From positions 186,001-250,000 of the forward strand of contig NZ_RJZE01000010.1 in assembly GCF_003986935.1 (NCBI RefSeq): DNA of 64,000 bases, in the 5' to 3' direction. Under the pieces are notes generated by a model that was not told the DNA's origin, did not search any database, and was given only the letters and a program-made list of their open reading frames with translations. Shown here in pieces: positions 8,643 to 17,199 of this stretch (its first letter is position 1; every line of letters starts with the position of its first letter). The position numbers were made by a program, and so were the translations under genes. This DNA is from Paraburkholderia kururiensis JCM 10599 = LMG 19447. Lineage in GTDB: Bacteria > Pseudomonadota > Gammaproteobacteria > Burkholderiales > Burkholderiaceae.

Positions 8643-9980
8643 TCAATCGAGCGATTCCATGCGCAGCTTCGTGACCTTCGACACGACGGTCGTAAGCGCC
8701 TCGATTTGCGCAATCGCGGCGTTGATGTTCTTTTCGAGCGTCTCGTGCGTGATCAGGATGATGTCGGTCTCGCCGCGGCCGCGTTCGTCCACCTGTTCGG
8801 ACTCCTTCTGCAGGAGCGCGTCGATGGAAATGCCCGTGTCCGCGAGAATGCGCGTGATGTTGGCCAGCACGCCCGTCACGTCGGCCACGCGCAGGCGCAG
8901 ATAGTAGCCGCTCGTCACTTCGTCGATGGGCAGGATCGGCGTGTTCGCGAGGCTGTCCGGCTGGAACGCCAGATGCGGCACGCGATGCTCCGGATCCGCC
9001 GTATGCAGGCGCGTCACGTCGACGAGGTCGGCGACCACGGCCGAGGCCGTCGGCTCCGCGCCCGCGCCCTTGCCGTAATAGAGCGTGGTGCCCACGGCGT
9101 CGCCGTGCACCACCACCGCGTTCATCGCGCCTTCCACGTTGGCGAGCAGACGCCGTGCCGGAATCAGCGTGGGGTGCACGCGCAGCTCGATGCCGCGGTC
9201 CGTGCGGCGCGCGATGCCGAGCAGCTTGATGCGGTAGCCGAGTTCCTCGGCATAGCGAATATCCGTGGCCGAGAGCTTGCTGATGCCTTCCACGTAGGCC
9301 TTGTCGAACTGCACGGGCACGCCGAACGCGATTGCGCTCATGATGGTGGCCTTGTGCGCGGCGTCCACACCTTCGATGTCGAAGGTCGGATCGGCTTCCG
9401 CGTAGCCCAGCGCCTGCGCGCCCTTGAGCGCGGTGGCGAAGTCGAGGCCGCGCTCGCGCATCTCGGAAAGAATGTAGTTCGTCGTGCCGTTGATGATGCC
9501 GGCGATGTACTGGATGCGGTTCGCCGTGAGCCCTTCGCGCAGCGCCTTGATGATGGGAATGCCGCCCGCCACCGCCGCTTCGAACGCGACCATCACGCCC
9601 TTCGCGTGCGCGGCTTCGAAGATTTCCGTGCCATGCACGGCGAGCAGCGCCTTGTTGGCCGTCACCACATGCTTACCGTTGGCGATCGCGCGCAGCACGA
9701 GTTCGCGCGCAATACCCGTGCCGCCGATCATTTCCGCGATGATCGAGATCGACGGATCGTCGACCACGGCGTTGAAGTCGCTCGTGATATCGACCTCTCC
9801 CGCACCGCCAATCGTGGCGAGCGCGGCCGTCGCCTTGGCGGGATTGCGCACCGCAATGCGCGTGATTTCGATGCCGCGTCCCGCACGGCGTTTGATTTCT
9901 TCCTGATTGCGGCGCAGTACCGTGAAGGTGCCGCTGCCCACCGTGCCGAAGCCCAGCAGTCCAACTTTGATCGGTTCCAT
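8643..9980 (-). CDS. hom: Homoserine dehydrogenase
   Basis: A 445-aa NAD(P)H-dependent enzyme that reduces aspartate semialdehyde to homoserine. The N-terminal Rossmann motif is LLGFGTVGSGTF, the catalytic-domain block is AGIINGTTNYILSEM with ALGYAEADPTFDIEG, and a C-terminal ACT domain (from about aa 355, VADVTGVLANITRILADTG) is the usual site for threonine feedback inhibition. The start at MEPIKVGLLG is selected because it places the Rossmann motif at the N-terminus; the 27 codons upstream are unrelated. It is co-directional with thrC and with alaA upstream. Confidence 0.97.
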   Translation of the reverse strand: MEPIKVGLLGFGTVGSGTFTVLRRNQEEIKRRAGRGIEITRIAVRNPAKATAALATIGGAGEVDITSDFNAVVDDPSISIIAEMIGGTGIARELVLRAIANGKHVVTANKALLAVHGTEIFEAAHAKGVMVAFEAAVAGGIPIIKALREGLTANRIQYIAGIINGTTNYILSEMRERGLDFATALKGAQALGYAEADPTFDIEGVDAAHKATIMSAIAFGVPVQFDKAYVEGISKLSATDIRYAEELGYRIKLLGIARRTDRGIELRVHPTLIPARRLLANVEGAMNAVVVHGDAVGTTLYYGKGAGAEPTASAVVADLVDVTRLHTADPEHRVPHLAFQPDSLANTPILPIDEVTSGYYLRLRVADVTGVLANITRILADTGISIDALLQKESEQVDERGRGETDIILITHETLEKNINAAIAQIEALTTVVSKVTKLRMESLD

Positions 9981-10083
9981 GCAGCGTGTGTTTCTAAGGT
10001 GCGGGTTGATATGAAAAGGAACAGGCCGGGACAAAACAGATGCCGCACGTGCGGTGCTCACCTGCGCCGGCCCGGGCTCCGGC

Positions 10084-11322
10084 TCAGGTTGCGTGACGCT
10101 TGCGGTAACCGTCGAGGAAGCGCGCGATGCGGTTGATCGAATCGGCGAGGTCGTCGACGTTCGGCAGGAACACCACGCGGAAATGGTCGGGCGACTTCCA
10201 GTTGAAGCCCGTGCCCTGCACGAGCAGTACGCGTTCGGCGAGCAGCAGGTCGAGAATGAACTGCTGGTCGTTTTCGATCGGATACAGCTTCGGGTCCAGA
10301 CGCGGGAACATGTAGAGCGCGGCCTGCGGCTTCACGCAGCTCACGCCCGGAATCGCCGTGAGCATTTCGTGCGCAAGTTCGCGCTGACGATAAAGGCGCC
10401 CGCCGGGTGCAATCAGCTCGTTGATGCTCTGGTAGCCGCCAAGCGCCGTCTGGATCGCGTACTGGCCCGGCACGTTCGGGCACAGCCGCATGGAGGCGAG
10501 AATGCCGAGCCCTTCGCAATAGTCCTTCGCACGCCGGCGGTTCTCGCCGCCGAGGCCCGAGAGGAACATCCAGCCGGCGCGGTAGCCGCACGAGCGGTAG
10601 CTCTTCGAGAGGCTGTTGAACGTGACCGTGAGCACGTCTTCGGAGAGCGCGCCGATCGAGGTGTGCTCGCGGCCGTCGTAGACGATCTTGTCGTAGACCT
10701 CGTCGGCAAAGATGATGAGGCCGTGCTGGCGCGCAATCTCGATCAGGCCGAGCAGCAGGTCGTCCGGATAGAGCGCGCCGGTGGGATTGTTCGGGTTGAT
10801 CACGACGATCGCACGCGTGTTCGGCGTGATCTTCGCGCGGATGTCGTCGAGGTCGGGCAGCCAGCCGTTCGCCTCGTCGCAGATGTAGTGGACGGGCGTG
10901 CCGCCCGAGAGGCTCACGCCGGCCGTCCACAGCGGGTAGTCGGGCGCGGGCAGCAGCACTTCGTCACCGTCATTGAGAAGCGCCTGCATCGCCATCACAA
11001 TTAGCTCGGACGCGCCGTTGCCGATGTAGATGTCGTCCAGTTCGACGCCGCGCACGCCCTTCTGCTGCGCGTAATGCATGATCGCCTTGCGCGCCGAGAA
11101 CACGCCCTTCGAATCCGAATAGCCTGACGAATCGGGCAGGTTCAGGATCATGTCCTGAATGATCTCGTCCGGCGCATCGAAGCCGAACGAGGCCAGGTTA
11201 CCGATGTTCAGCTTGATGATGCGATGACCTTCCTCTTCGAGGCGCTTCGCGTGCTCGAGCACGGGCCCGCGGATGTCATAGCAGACGTTCAACAGCTTGT
11301 TGGATTTGAGAATCGGTTTCAC
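10084..11322 (-). CDS. alaA: AlaA-type pyridoxal-phosphate aminotransferase (glutamate-pyruvate)
   Basis: A 412-aa fold-type I aminotransferase resembling E. coli AlaA (YfbQ). Evidence: the opening KPILKSNKLLNVCYDIRGP, the LNIGNLASFGF block, GNGASELIVMAMQALL, and the PLP lysine in NSLSKSYRSCGYRAGWM. The family makes alanine from pyruvate and glutamate, and the gene probably supplies amino groups alongside hom and thrC, 103 bases further on. The start is taken as GTG at 11322 because family members begin with exactly this sequence; a longer in-frame start at 11463 adds an unrelated Pro/Ser-rich leader. AlaC or an aspartate aminotransferase are less likely alternatives. Confidence 0.9.
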   Translation of the reverse strand: MKPILKSNKLLNVCYDIRGPVLEHAKRLEEEGHRIIKLNIGNLASFGFDAPDEIIQDMILNLPDSSGYSDSKGVFSARKAIMHYAQQKGVRGVELDDIYIGNGASELIVMAMQALLNDGDEVLLPAPDYPLWTAGVSLSGGTPVHYICDEANGWLPDLDDIRAKITPNTRAIVVINPNNPTGALYPDDLLLGLIEIARQHGLIIFADEVYDKIVYDGREHTSIGALSEDVLTVTFNSLSKSYRSCGYRAGWMFLSGLGGENRRRAKDYCEGLGILASMRLCPNVPGQYAIQTALGGYQSINELIAPGGRLYRQRELAHEMLTAIPGVSCVKPQAALYMFPRLDPKLYPIENDQQFILDLLLAERVLLVQGTGFNWKSPDHFRVVFLPNVDDLADSINRIARFLDGYRKRHAT

Positions 11323-11719
11323 GGCGGGCAGATGAAGCAATAGGAAGCCAGGAGTTTCGTCAGGGCAATGGCTCGGGTGGCGCGGCAGGCTGTCCCCGTA
11401 ACCTGACCCGGTCTCACGACCCGCTCCCACGATGGATGGGATGGCAAGCGTGAAGCGGTGCAATGGCGCGCGATGGGTGCCTTGGCTTGGGCATTCGCGG
11501 TCCGTGGCTTGTGGCGGGCGGCGCGCGAGGCGGGAAGCGCCGCGTGGGCGGCTAAAAAGCTATAATTTAGCGGATTTTGTCGGACTTCCGCAATGCAAGA
11601 ACCGCGGCGGCAGGCCTCGAGGTCGGTCTGGATGGCCCCGATCGAGCCGTTCGACGCGCGGGGGCCCATGGCGGCACACCCATTGCGGCCCCGCATTGCC
11701 ACAACCCGGAACACCGATT
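11323..11719. other. Divergent intergenic region between alaA and the Mth938-domain gene
   Basis: About 400 bases with no convincing gene. Its only clear structure is the AT-rich palindrome around a TATAAT hexamer at 11551-11571, described separately. The run of open frame on the plus strand before 11720 is compositionally unlike the gene that follows. Confidence 0.6.
11551..11571 (+). promoter_or_regulatory. Palindromic -10 region: GCTAAA-N9-TTTAGC around TATAAT
   Basis: A perfect 6-bp inverted repeat with a nine-base spacer encloses a consensus TATAAT at 11561-11566. No good -35 hexamer is seen at the correct distance, so if it is a promoter it probably needs an activator, or it is repressed by a dimeric protein on the palindrome. 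It would serve the gene starting at 11720 with a leader of about 145 bases. Confidence 0.5.
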
Positions 11720-12094
11720 TTGAAATTACATCAGGACTCGAGCGGCGCGCTCAATACCGTCACGGGATACGGCCCCGACTACGTCGACATCAATCTCCAA
11801 CGTCATACCGGCAGCGTCATCGTGCGGCCCGACGCACCGGTTGCCGCCTGGCCCGTCTCCTCGTTCGACGCCCTCACCCCCGAACTCTTCGAACAGTTGC
11901 TTTCCCTCGCGCCCGAGGTGGTCGTGTTCGGCAGCGGCGAGCGGCTGCGCTTTCCCCACCCGCGGCTCACGGCCGTGCTGACGGGCCGCGGCATCGGCGT
12001 CGAGACCATGGACTTCAAGGCCGCCTGCCGGACCTACAACATCCTCATGGCCGAAGGCCGCAAGGTCGCGGCGGCGTTGCTGATCGAAGCCTGA
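11720..12094 (+). CDS. Mth938-like domain-containing protein (DUF498)
   Basis: A 124-aa protein of the Mth938/DUF498 family (the family of the mitochondrial complex I assembly factor NDUFAF3). Its molecular role in bacteria is not settled. Recognisable parts are ALNTVTGYGPDYVDIN, a central EVVVFGSGERLRFPHP strand-turn and GVETMDFKAACRTYNILMAEGRKVAAALL. The start is a TTG at 11720, which gives the family-like MKLHQDSSG. It lies upstream of the arn operon with a 372-base gap, so cotranscription is uncertain. Confidence 0.82.
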   Translation: MKLHQDSSGALNTVTGYGPDYVDINLQRHTGSVIVRPDAPVAAWPVSSFDALTPELFEQLLSLAPEVVVFGSGERLRFPHPRLTAVLTGRGIGVETMDFKAACRTYNILMAEGRKVAAALLIEA

Positions 12095-12230
12095 GCAACG
12101 TCCCGGCGAGGCCCGAAGACGGGCTGCGGCAATCAGCCCGAACGGGCCGCCTGCCCGCCTGCAGCCGTTCATTTTTCCGTCCTCGCGCCGCGATGGCGTA
12201 AACTGCGCGGCAGTTCGCGGCCGGCCGGCT

Positions 12231-12374
12231 TCGCCGTAGGGTCGTTCCGCCGTAGGGTCGGGCAACATCCGCGCGTGCGAGTTTCCGCCGAACTTCGGGC
12301 CATCGGTATGGCGATGCTGTGCCGCAGCCTTCCGTGCCCGCCGCGATGCTGTGCCGCAGCCTTCCGTGCCCGCC
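12231..12374. repeat. Two nested tandem duplications upstream of arnT
   Basis: A 32-bp unit beginning GCGATGCTGTGCC occurs twice head to tail without mismatch at 12311-12342 and 12343-12374, and the first bases of a third copy follow. About 60 bases upstream, a shorter unit containing CCGTAGGGTCG is also duplicated (around 12233 and 12249). The rest of the 12095-12466 gap has no recognisable gene. Confidence 0.85.
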
Positions 12375-12466
12375 GCGAGGCAGTGAAGCGAAACGCCGCC
12401 CCATGCCGCTTTCCCCGGACCGCCCGGCCCCCTGTCATTCCCGAACAACAACAGGTCATATCACCC

Positions 12467-14176
12467 ATGAACGATACGCCGTCCCGGCTACCGCTCAATC
12501 GAACCACCATCCTCCTGCTTGTCGTGGCGCTCGCCGTCATCTGGTTCGTGCCGCTCGGCTGGCGCCATTTGCTGCCGAGCGACGAAGGCCGCTACGCCGA
12601 AATGGCGCGCGAAATGTTCCTCACCGGCGACTGGATTACGCCGCGCTACAACGGCTATAAGTACTTCGAAAAACCGCCGCTGCAAACCTGGGCCAACGCG
12701 CTCACGTTCGCGGCGTTCGGCATCGGCGAATGGCAGGCGCGGCTCTACACGGCGCTCGCCGGCTTCGCGGGCGTCCTGCTGATCGGCTTTACGGGCGCGC
12801 GCGTGTTCAATGCGGCGGCCGGCGTGTTCGGCGCCCTCGTGCTTGCCACGTCGCCGTACTGGAACCTCATGGGCCACTTCAACACGCTCGACATGGGCCT
12901 GTCGCTGTGGATGGAGCTCACGCTCTGCGCGCTGCTGCTCGCCCAGCGCCCCGGTCTGCCCAGGAATCAGGCGCGGCTCTGGATGGGGCTGTGCTGGGCC
13001 GCGATGGGGCTCGCCGTACTCTCGAAGGGCCTGGTCGGCCTGATCCTGCCGGGCGCCGTGCTCGTGGTCTACACGCTCGTCTCGCGCGACTGGGCGCTCT
13101 GGCGCCGGCTCTACATCGTGAGCGGCCTCGTGGTATTTCTCGCCATCGTGCTGCCCTGGTTCGTGCTGGTGCAGGACCGCAACCCCGAGTTCTTCAATTT
13201 CTTCTTCATCGTCCAGCAGTTCCGCCGTTATCTGACCCCGGAGCAGAACCGGCCCGGAGCGTTCTACTACTTCGTGCCCGTGCTGCTCGTCGGCTTCCTG
13301 CCGTGGCTTTCTGTCGCGGGGCAAAGCCTGCGCCATGCGCTGCGGCTGCCGCGCCAGCCGAACGGCTTTTCGCCGGTGCTCATGATGGTGGTCTGGACCG
13401 CCTTCATCTTCCTCTTCTTCAGCGCGTCGCATTCCAAGCTGCTCTCGTACACGCTGCCCATCGCGCCGCCCATCGCGCTCATGATCGGCCTGTACCTGCC
13501 GCTCGTGCCGCGCGAGTCGTTCCGGCGCCATCTGCTCGGCTACGCGGTGTTTCTCGTTGTCGCGGCGATTGGCGCGCTGTGGCTGTCGCGGCTCGGCGAT
13601 GCGCGCAATCCCAACGCGTTGTACCGCGCGTTCCAGGTGTGGGTGGAGGCGGCCATCGCGGTCGCGTTCGTGCTCACGCTTGCGGCGCTGTGGCTAGTCC
13701 GAGGCCGCCGCCGTGGCAGCGCGGCGGATGGCAACCGCGGCGCCGGCATCGGTGCGGCTGCGGTCGCCTTCGGCGCCGCCTGGCTCTTGCTCGGCACGAT
13801 TGCCGGCACGGGCCACGACGTGTTCGGCCGCCTGAGTTCGGGCGCGCCGCTCGCGCCGGCCGTGAAGGCCGAACTCGCGAAACTGCCGCCCGATACGCCC
13901 TTCTATTCGGTGGGCGTACTCGATCACACGCTGCCGTTCTATGTGAACCACACGATGATCATGGTCGAGCATCCGGACGAACTCGCGTTCGGCGTGAGCG
14001 TCGAGCCGCAAAAATGGGTACCGACCATCGACGAATGGCTGCGGCGCTGGAAGGCCGACCGTTACGCGCTTGCGCTCATGTCGCCGCAGCGCTACGAGCA
14101 GTTCGCCGCGCAAGGCTTGCCGATGCGCGTTGTCGCGCGTGATCTGCGCCGCGTGGTGGTCGAGAAGCCGTATTGA
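12467..14176 (+). CDS. arnT: Lipid A 4-amino-4-deoxy-L-arabinose transferase ArnT
   Basis: A 569-aa GT-C fold integral membrane enzyme that moves L-Ara4N from undecaprenyl phosphate onto lipid A at the periplasmic face of the inner membrane. The first transmembrane helix is LLVVALAVIWFVPL, followed by the periplasmic loop with the catalytic acidic pair in LPSDEGRYAEMAREM and the conserved YFEKPPLQTW. Some ten further hydrophobic segments run to about aa 480, then a soluble C-terminal domain. The ATG at 12467 is chosen since the in-frame upstream extension covers the tandem repeats. It heads the arn operon, whose order here is arnT first. Confidence 0.93.
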   Translation: MNDTPSRLPLNRTTILLLVVALAVIWFVPLGWRHLLPSDEGRYAEMAREMFLTGDWITPRYNGYKYFEKPPLQTWANALTFAAFGIGEWQARLYTALAGFAGVLLIGFTGARVFNAAAGVFGALVLATSPYWNLMGHFNTLDMGLSLWMELTLCALLLAQRPGLPRNQARLWMGLCWAAMGLAVLSKGLVGLILPGAVLVVYTLVSRDWALWRRLYIVSGLVVFLAIVLPWFVLVQDRNPEFFNFFFIVQQFRRYLTPEQNRPGAFYYFVPVLLVGFLPWLSVAGQSLRHALRLPRQPNGFSPVLMMVVWTAFIFLFFSASHSKLLSYTLPIAPPIALMIGLYLPLVPRESFRRHLLGYAVFLVVAAIGALWLSRLGDARNPNALYRAFQVWVEAAIAVAFVLTLAALWLVRGRRRGSAADGNRGAGIGAAAVAFGAAWLLLGTIAGTGHDVFGRLSSGAPLAPAVKAELAKLPPDTPFYSVGVLDHTLPFYVNHTMIMVEHPDELAFGVSVEPQKWVPTIDEWLRRWKADRYALALMSPQRYEQFAAQGLPMRVVARDLRRVVVEKPY

Positions 14177-14282
14177 TGCAGACCGATGGGCCGGCACCGG
14201 CACGCGCCGGCGCGGCCCGCAGGCAAACGCTCTGAAACCCTGCGAAAGAACCCTCAAGAACCGAGGAAATGGACACCCTTCG

Positions 14283-14654
14283 ATGAATCCCGTCTCGCTC
14301 ATCTGCATCCTCGCCGGCGTTGCCCTCAACGCCTGCGCCCAACTGCTGCTCAAAGCCGGCGTCAGCGCCGTTGGACACTTCGAATTCACCCGTGCGAACA
14401 TCCTTCCGGTCGGGCTCAAGCTCGCCATGCAACTGCCTATCATCGGCGGCCTTGCATGCTATGTGGTGAGCGTCGTCGTGTGGATTCTGGGCCTGTCGCG
14501 CGTGGACGTGTCCGTTGCCTACCCCATGCTCTCGCTCGGCTACGTCGTCAACGCGTTCGCCGCGTGGTATTTATTCGGCGAAGCGCTGACGGTCCAGCGG
14601 CTCGTCGGCATCGGCATCATTCTGATCGGCGTGTTCATCCTGGCGCGCAGTTGA
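14283..14654 (+). CDS. SMR/EamA-type small transporter, probable L-Ara4N-lipid flippase subunit
   Basis: A 123-aa protein with four hydrophobic helices (ICILAGVALNACAQLLL; IGGLACYVVSVVVWIL; AYPMLSLGYVVNAFAAWYL; IGIILIGVFILA), the size and layout of small multidrug resistance proteins and of ArnE/ArnF. In enteric bacteria two such proteins, ArnE and ArnF, together flip undecaprenyl-phosphate-Ara4N across the inner membrane. Only one is present here, between arnT and arnB, so it may act as a homodimer. ArnE versus ArnF cannot be decided from the sequence alone. It is 106 bases after arnT. Confidence 0.82.
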   Translation: MNPVSLICILAGVALNACAQLLLKAGVSAVGHFEFTRANILPVGLKLAMQLPIIGGLACYVVSVVVWILGLSRVDVSVAYPMLSLGYVVNAFAAWYLFGEALTVQRLVGIGIILIGVFILARS

Positions 14655-14732
14655 CGCGCCGCTTAAGCTTTTCGTAAGCAGCAGGCCGTCATCCTTGCAG
14701 GTCGCACCCTTTTTCTTCGAATCCAGCCACTC

Positions 14733-15893
14733 ATGACCCAGCCAACCGACTCGTCCTTGCCGTTCCTGCCGTTCGTGCGCCCCGAAATCGACGAAGCCAC
14801 CATCGCGGGCGTAGCCGACGTATTGCGCTCGGGCTGGATCACGACGGGCCCGCAGAACACCGCCTTCGAAGCCGCGCTCTCGGAATTCTGCGGCGGCCGG
14901 CCGGTGCGGACCTTCAACTCCGGCACCGCCACGCTCGAAATCGGTCTGCGCATTGCCGGCGTGGGTCCTGGCGACGAGGTCATCACCACGCCCGCGTCGT
15001 GGGTCGCCACGAGCAACGTGATCCTGGAGGTGGGCGCAACGCCCGTGTTCGTGGACATCGATCCGCGCACGCGCAACATCGACCTCGAGCGCGTCGAAGC
15101 CGCCATCACGCCGCGCACGAAGGCGATCATTCCCGTCTACCTCGCGGGGCTGCCTGTGGACATGGACCGTCTCTACGAGATCGCGCGCCGCCACCAGCTG
15201 CGCGTGATCGAAGACGCGGCCCAGGCCTTGGGCTCCACGTGGCACGGCGAGCGCATCGGCAAGCTGGGCGACATCGTGTCGTTCAGCTTCCATCCGAACA
15301 AGAACCTGACCTCGATCGAGGGCGGCGCGCTCGTGCTCAACAACGAGGACGAAGCCGTGCTCGCGCAGAAGTACCGGCTGCAGGGCATCACGCGCACGGG
15401 GCTCGACGGCATGGATTGCGACGTGCTGGGCGGCAAGTACAACCTCACCGACGTCGCGGCGCGCGTCGGGCTCGGCCAGATGCCGCATCTCGCGCGCTTC
15501 ACCGCGCAGCGCAAGGCGCTCGCACGGGCCTATTTCGCCGGCTTCGAAGGCGGCGCCGCGGTGCGCCTCGGCGTCGGACTGCCGGTCGCGGATTTCGAGA
15601 ACAGCAACTGGCACATGTTCCAGATCACGCTGCCGCTCGAACGGCTCTCGATCAGCCGCGGCGAATTCATGGAGCAGTTGAAGGCGCGCGGCATCGGCTC
15701 GGGCGTGCACTACCCGGCCATTCACCTTTTCACGCTGTACCGCGCGCGCGGCTTCAAGGAAGGCATGTTCCCGCACGCGGAGCGCTTCGGCGCGAGCACG
15801 GTCACGCTGCCGCTCTTCACGCAGATGACCGCGGACGACGTGACGCGCGTGTGCCGCGCTGTGAACGAAATCTGCGGAACCTGCGCGAAATGA
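14733..15893 (+). CDS. arnB: UDP-4-amino-4-deoxy-L-arabinose aminotransferase ArnB
   Basis: A 386-aa DegT/DnrJ/EryC1-family PLP enzyme that aminates UDP-4-ketoarabinose with glutamate as donor. Visible motifs include NSGTATLEIGLRI, GDEVITTPASWVATSNVI, the Asp of VIEDAAQALGS, and the PLP lysine in SFSFHPNKNLTSIEGG near aa 190. The closing region GVHYPAIHLFTLYR is typical of ArnB. Its place between the flippase-like gene and arnC fixes the substrate assignment among the many DegT enzymes. Confidence 0.93.
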   Translation: MTQPTDSSLPFLPFVRPEIDEATIAGVADVLRSGWITTGPQNTAFEAALSEFCGGRPVRTFNSGTATLEIGLRIAGVGPGDEVITTPASWVATSNVILEVGATPVFVDIDPRTRNIDLERVEAAITPRTKAIIPVYLAGLPVDMDRLYEIARRHQLRVIEDAAQALGSTWHGERIGKLGDIVSFSFHPNKNLTSIEGGALVLNNEDEAVLAQKYRLQGITRTGLDGMDCDVLGGKYNLTDVAARVGLGQMPHLARFTAQRKALARAYFAGFEGGAAVRLGVGLPVADFENSNWHMFQITLPLERLSISRGEFMEQLKARGIGSGVHYPAIHLFTLYRARGFKEGMFPHAERFGASTVTLPLFTQMTADDVTRVCRAVNEICGTCAK

Positions 15894-16131
15894 GTACGCA
15901 CTGAGTACGAAACGGGCGCAAAACGACGACGAAACAAGCAGGAAAGAAGTACGAAACGAGCGCGCAATGAACGCACGCGCGCGCAACCGAAGTACGTCGG
16001 GCCGCCGCGGCAGCCCGACGCGCTGAACCAGGCGCAAGACCTGGGAGCCGCCCTCCGTGAGCCGAACCTGAGCGGAGAGCCGAACGGAGACGGATGGAAG
16101 CGCAACCCCTCGAAACGGAAAACAACGACAC
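15894..16131 (+). other. Intergenic spacer with degenerate ACGAAACGAGCGC-like repeats
   Basis: Between arnB and arnC the plus strand repeats variants of TACGAAACGGGCGCAA and TACGAAACGAGCGCG several times (about 15905-15970), followed by unremarkable GC-rich sequence up to the arnC start. I see no gene and no terminator, so the operon may continue across it. Confidence 0.55.
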
Positions 16132-17199
16132 ATGAGTCAAACCGAACATCGCTCCTCGCTGCTGGACCGGACCGAACGGCCCGAGGTCTCGGTCGTCATC
16201 CCCGTCTACAACGAGGAAGCCGGCCTCGCGGCCTTGTTCGCGCGTCTTTATCCGGCGCTCGATGCGCTCGGCACCGGCTACGAAGTGATCCTCGTGAACG
16301 ACGGCAGCCGCGACCGCTCGGCCGCGATGCTCGCCGAGCAGTTCCGCGTGCGCCCCGACACCACGCGCGCCATCCTGCTCAACGGCAACTACGGCCAGCA
16401 CATGGCGATTCTCGCGGGCTTCGAGCACGCGCGCGGCGACATCGTCATCACGCTCGATGCCGACCTGCAGAACCCGCCCGAAGAAATCGGCAACCTCGTC
16501 GCGAAGATGCGCGACGGCTACGACTACGTGGGCACCATCCGCCGGCAGCGCCAGGACTCGCTGTGGCGGCGCAAGGCGTCGCGCGCCATGAACCGGCTGC
16601 GCGAGCGCATCACGCGCATCAAGATGACCGACCAGGGCTGCATGCTGCGCGCCTACAGCCGGCACATCGTCGATACGATCAACCGCTGCGGCGAAATCAA
16701 CACCTTCATTCCCGCGCTCGCCTACACCTTCGCGCAGAACCCCGTGGAAATCGAAGTGGGTCACGAGGAGCGCTTCGCGGGCGAGTCGAAGTACTCGCTC
16801 TACAGCCTGATCCGGTTGAACTTCGACCTCGTCACGGGCTTTTCGGTGGTGCCTCTCCAGTGGCTCTCGTTCATCGGCGTGATCCTCTCGCTCGGCTCCG
16901 CTGCCCTCTTCGTGCTGCTGCTGATTCGCCGCTTCATCATCGGCGCGGAAGTGCAAGGTGTGTTCACGCTGTTCGCCATCACGTTCTTCCTGCTCGGCGT
17001 GATCATCTTCGCGCTGGGGCTGCTCGGCGAATACATCGGACGCATCTACCAGCAGGTGCGGGCACGTCCGCGTTATCTGATCCAGACCATTCTCGAGGAC
17101 CGCGACGCGCAGGCCTTGCGCGCAACCAGCGCGGCCGGCCCGTCCATCGTTTCTACCGCTTCCACCGCTTCTTTCGCCGATCCGGGGGCGAATCCATGA
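16132..17199 (+). CDS. arnC: Undecaprenyl-phosphate 4-deoxy-4-formamido-L-arabinose transferase ArnC
   Basis: A 355-aa GT2 glycosyltransferase anchored by two C-terminal transmembrane helices, which transfers formyl-Ara4N from UDP to undecaprenyl phosphate on the cytoplasmic face. The GT-A nucleotide-binding opening is VVIPVYNEEAGL, the metal-binding aspartates lie in ITLDADLQNPPEEI, and the acceptor region shows TDQGCMLRAYSRHIV. The helices are at about aa 240-265 and 275-300 (LGVIIFALGLLGEYIGRIY). The stop overlaps the next start by four bases (ATGA), indicating translational coupling. Confidence 0.94.
   Translation: MSQTEHRSSLLDRTERPEVSVVIPVYNEEAGLAALFARLYPALDALGTGYEVILVNDGSRDRSAAMLAEQFRVRPDTTRAILLNGNYGQHMAILAGFEHARGDIVITLDADLQNPPEEIGNLVAKMRDGYDYVGTIRRQRQDSLWRRKASRAMNRLRERITRIKMTDQGCMLRAYSRHIVDTINRCGEINTFIPALAYTFAQNPVEIEVGHEERFAGESKYSLYSLIRLNFDLVTGFSVVPLQWLSFIGVILSLGSAALFVLLLIRRFIIGAEVQGVFTLFAITFFLLGVIIFALGLLGEYIGRIYQQVRARPRYLIQTILEDRDAQALRATSAAGPSIVSTASTASFADPGANP

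Noticed and set aside
7158-10136. Long plus-strand open frames opposite thrC and hom
   Set aside because: Arg/His/Val-rich antisense frames typical of high-GC coding DNA; the minus strand carries full enzymes with all motifs.
14571-16956. Minus-strand open frames opposite arnB and arnC
   Set aside because: No recognisable domains, skewed to His/Arg/Asp, and they cover conserved genes on the other strand.
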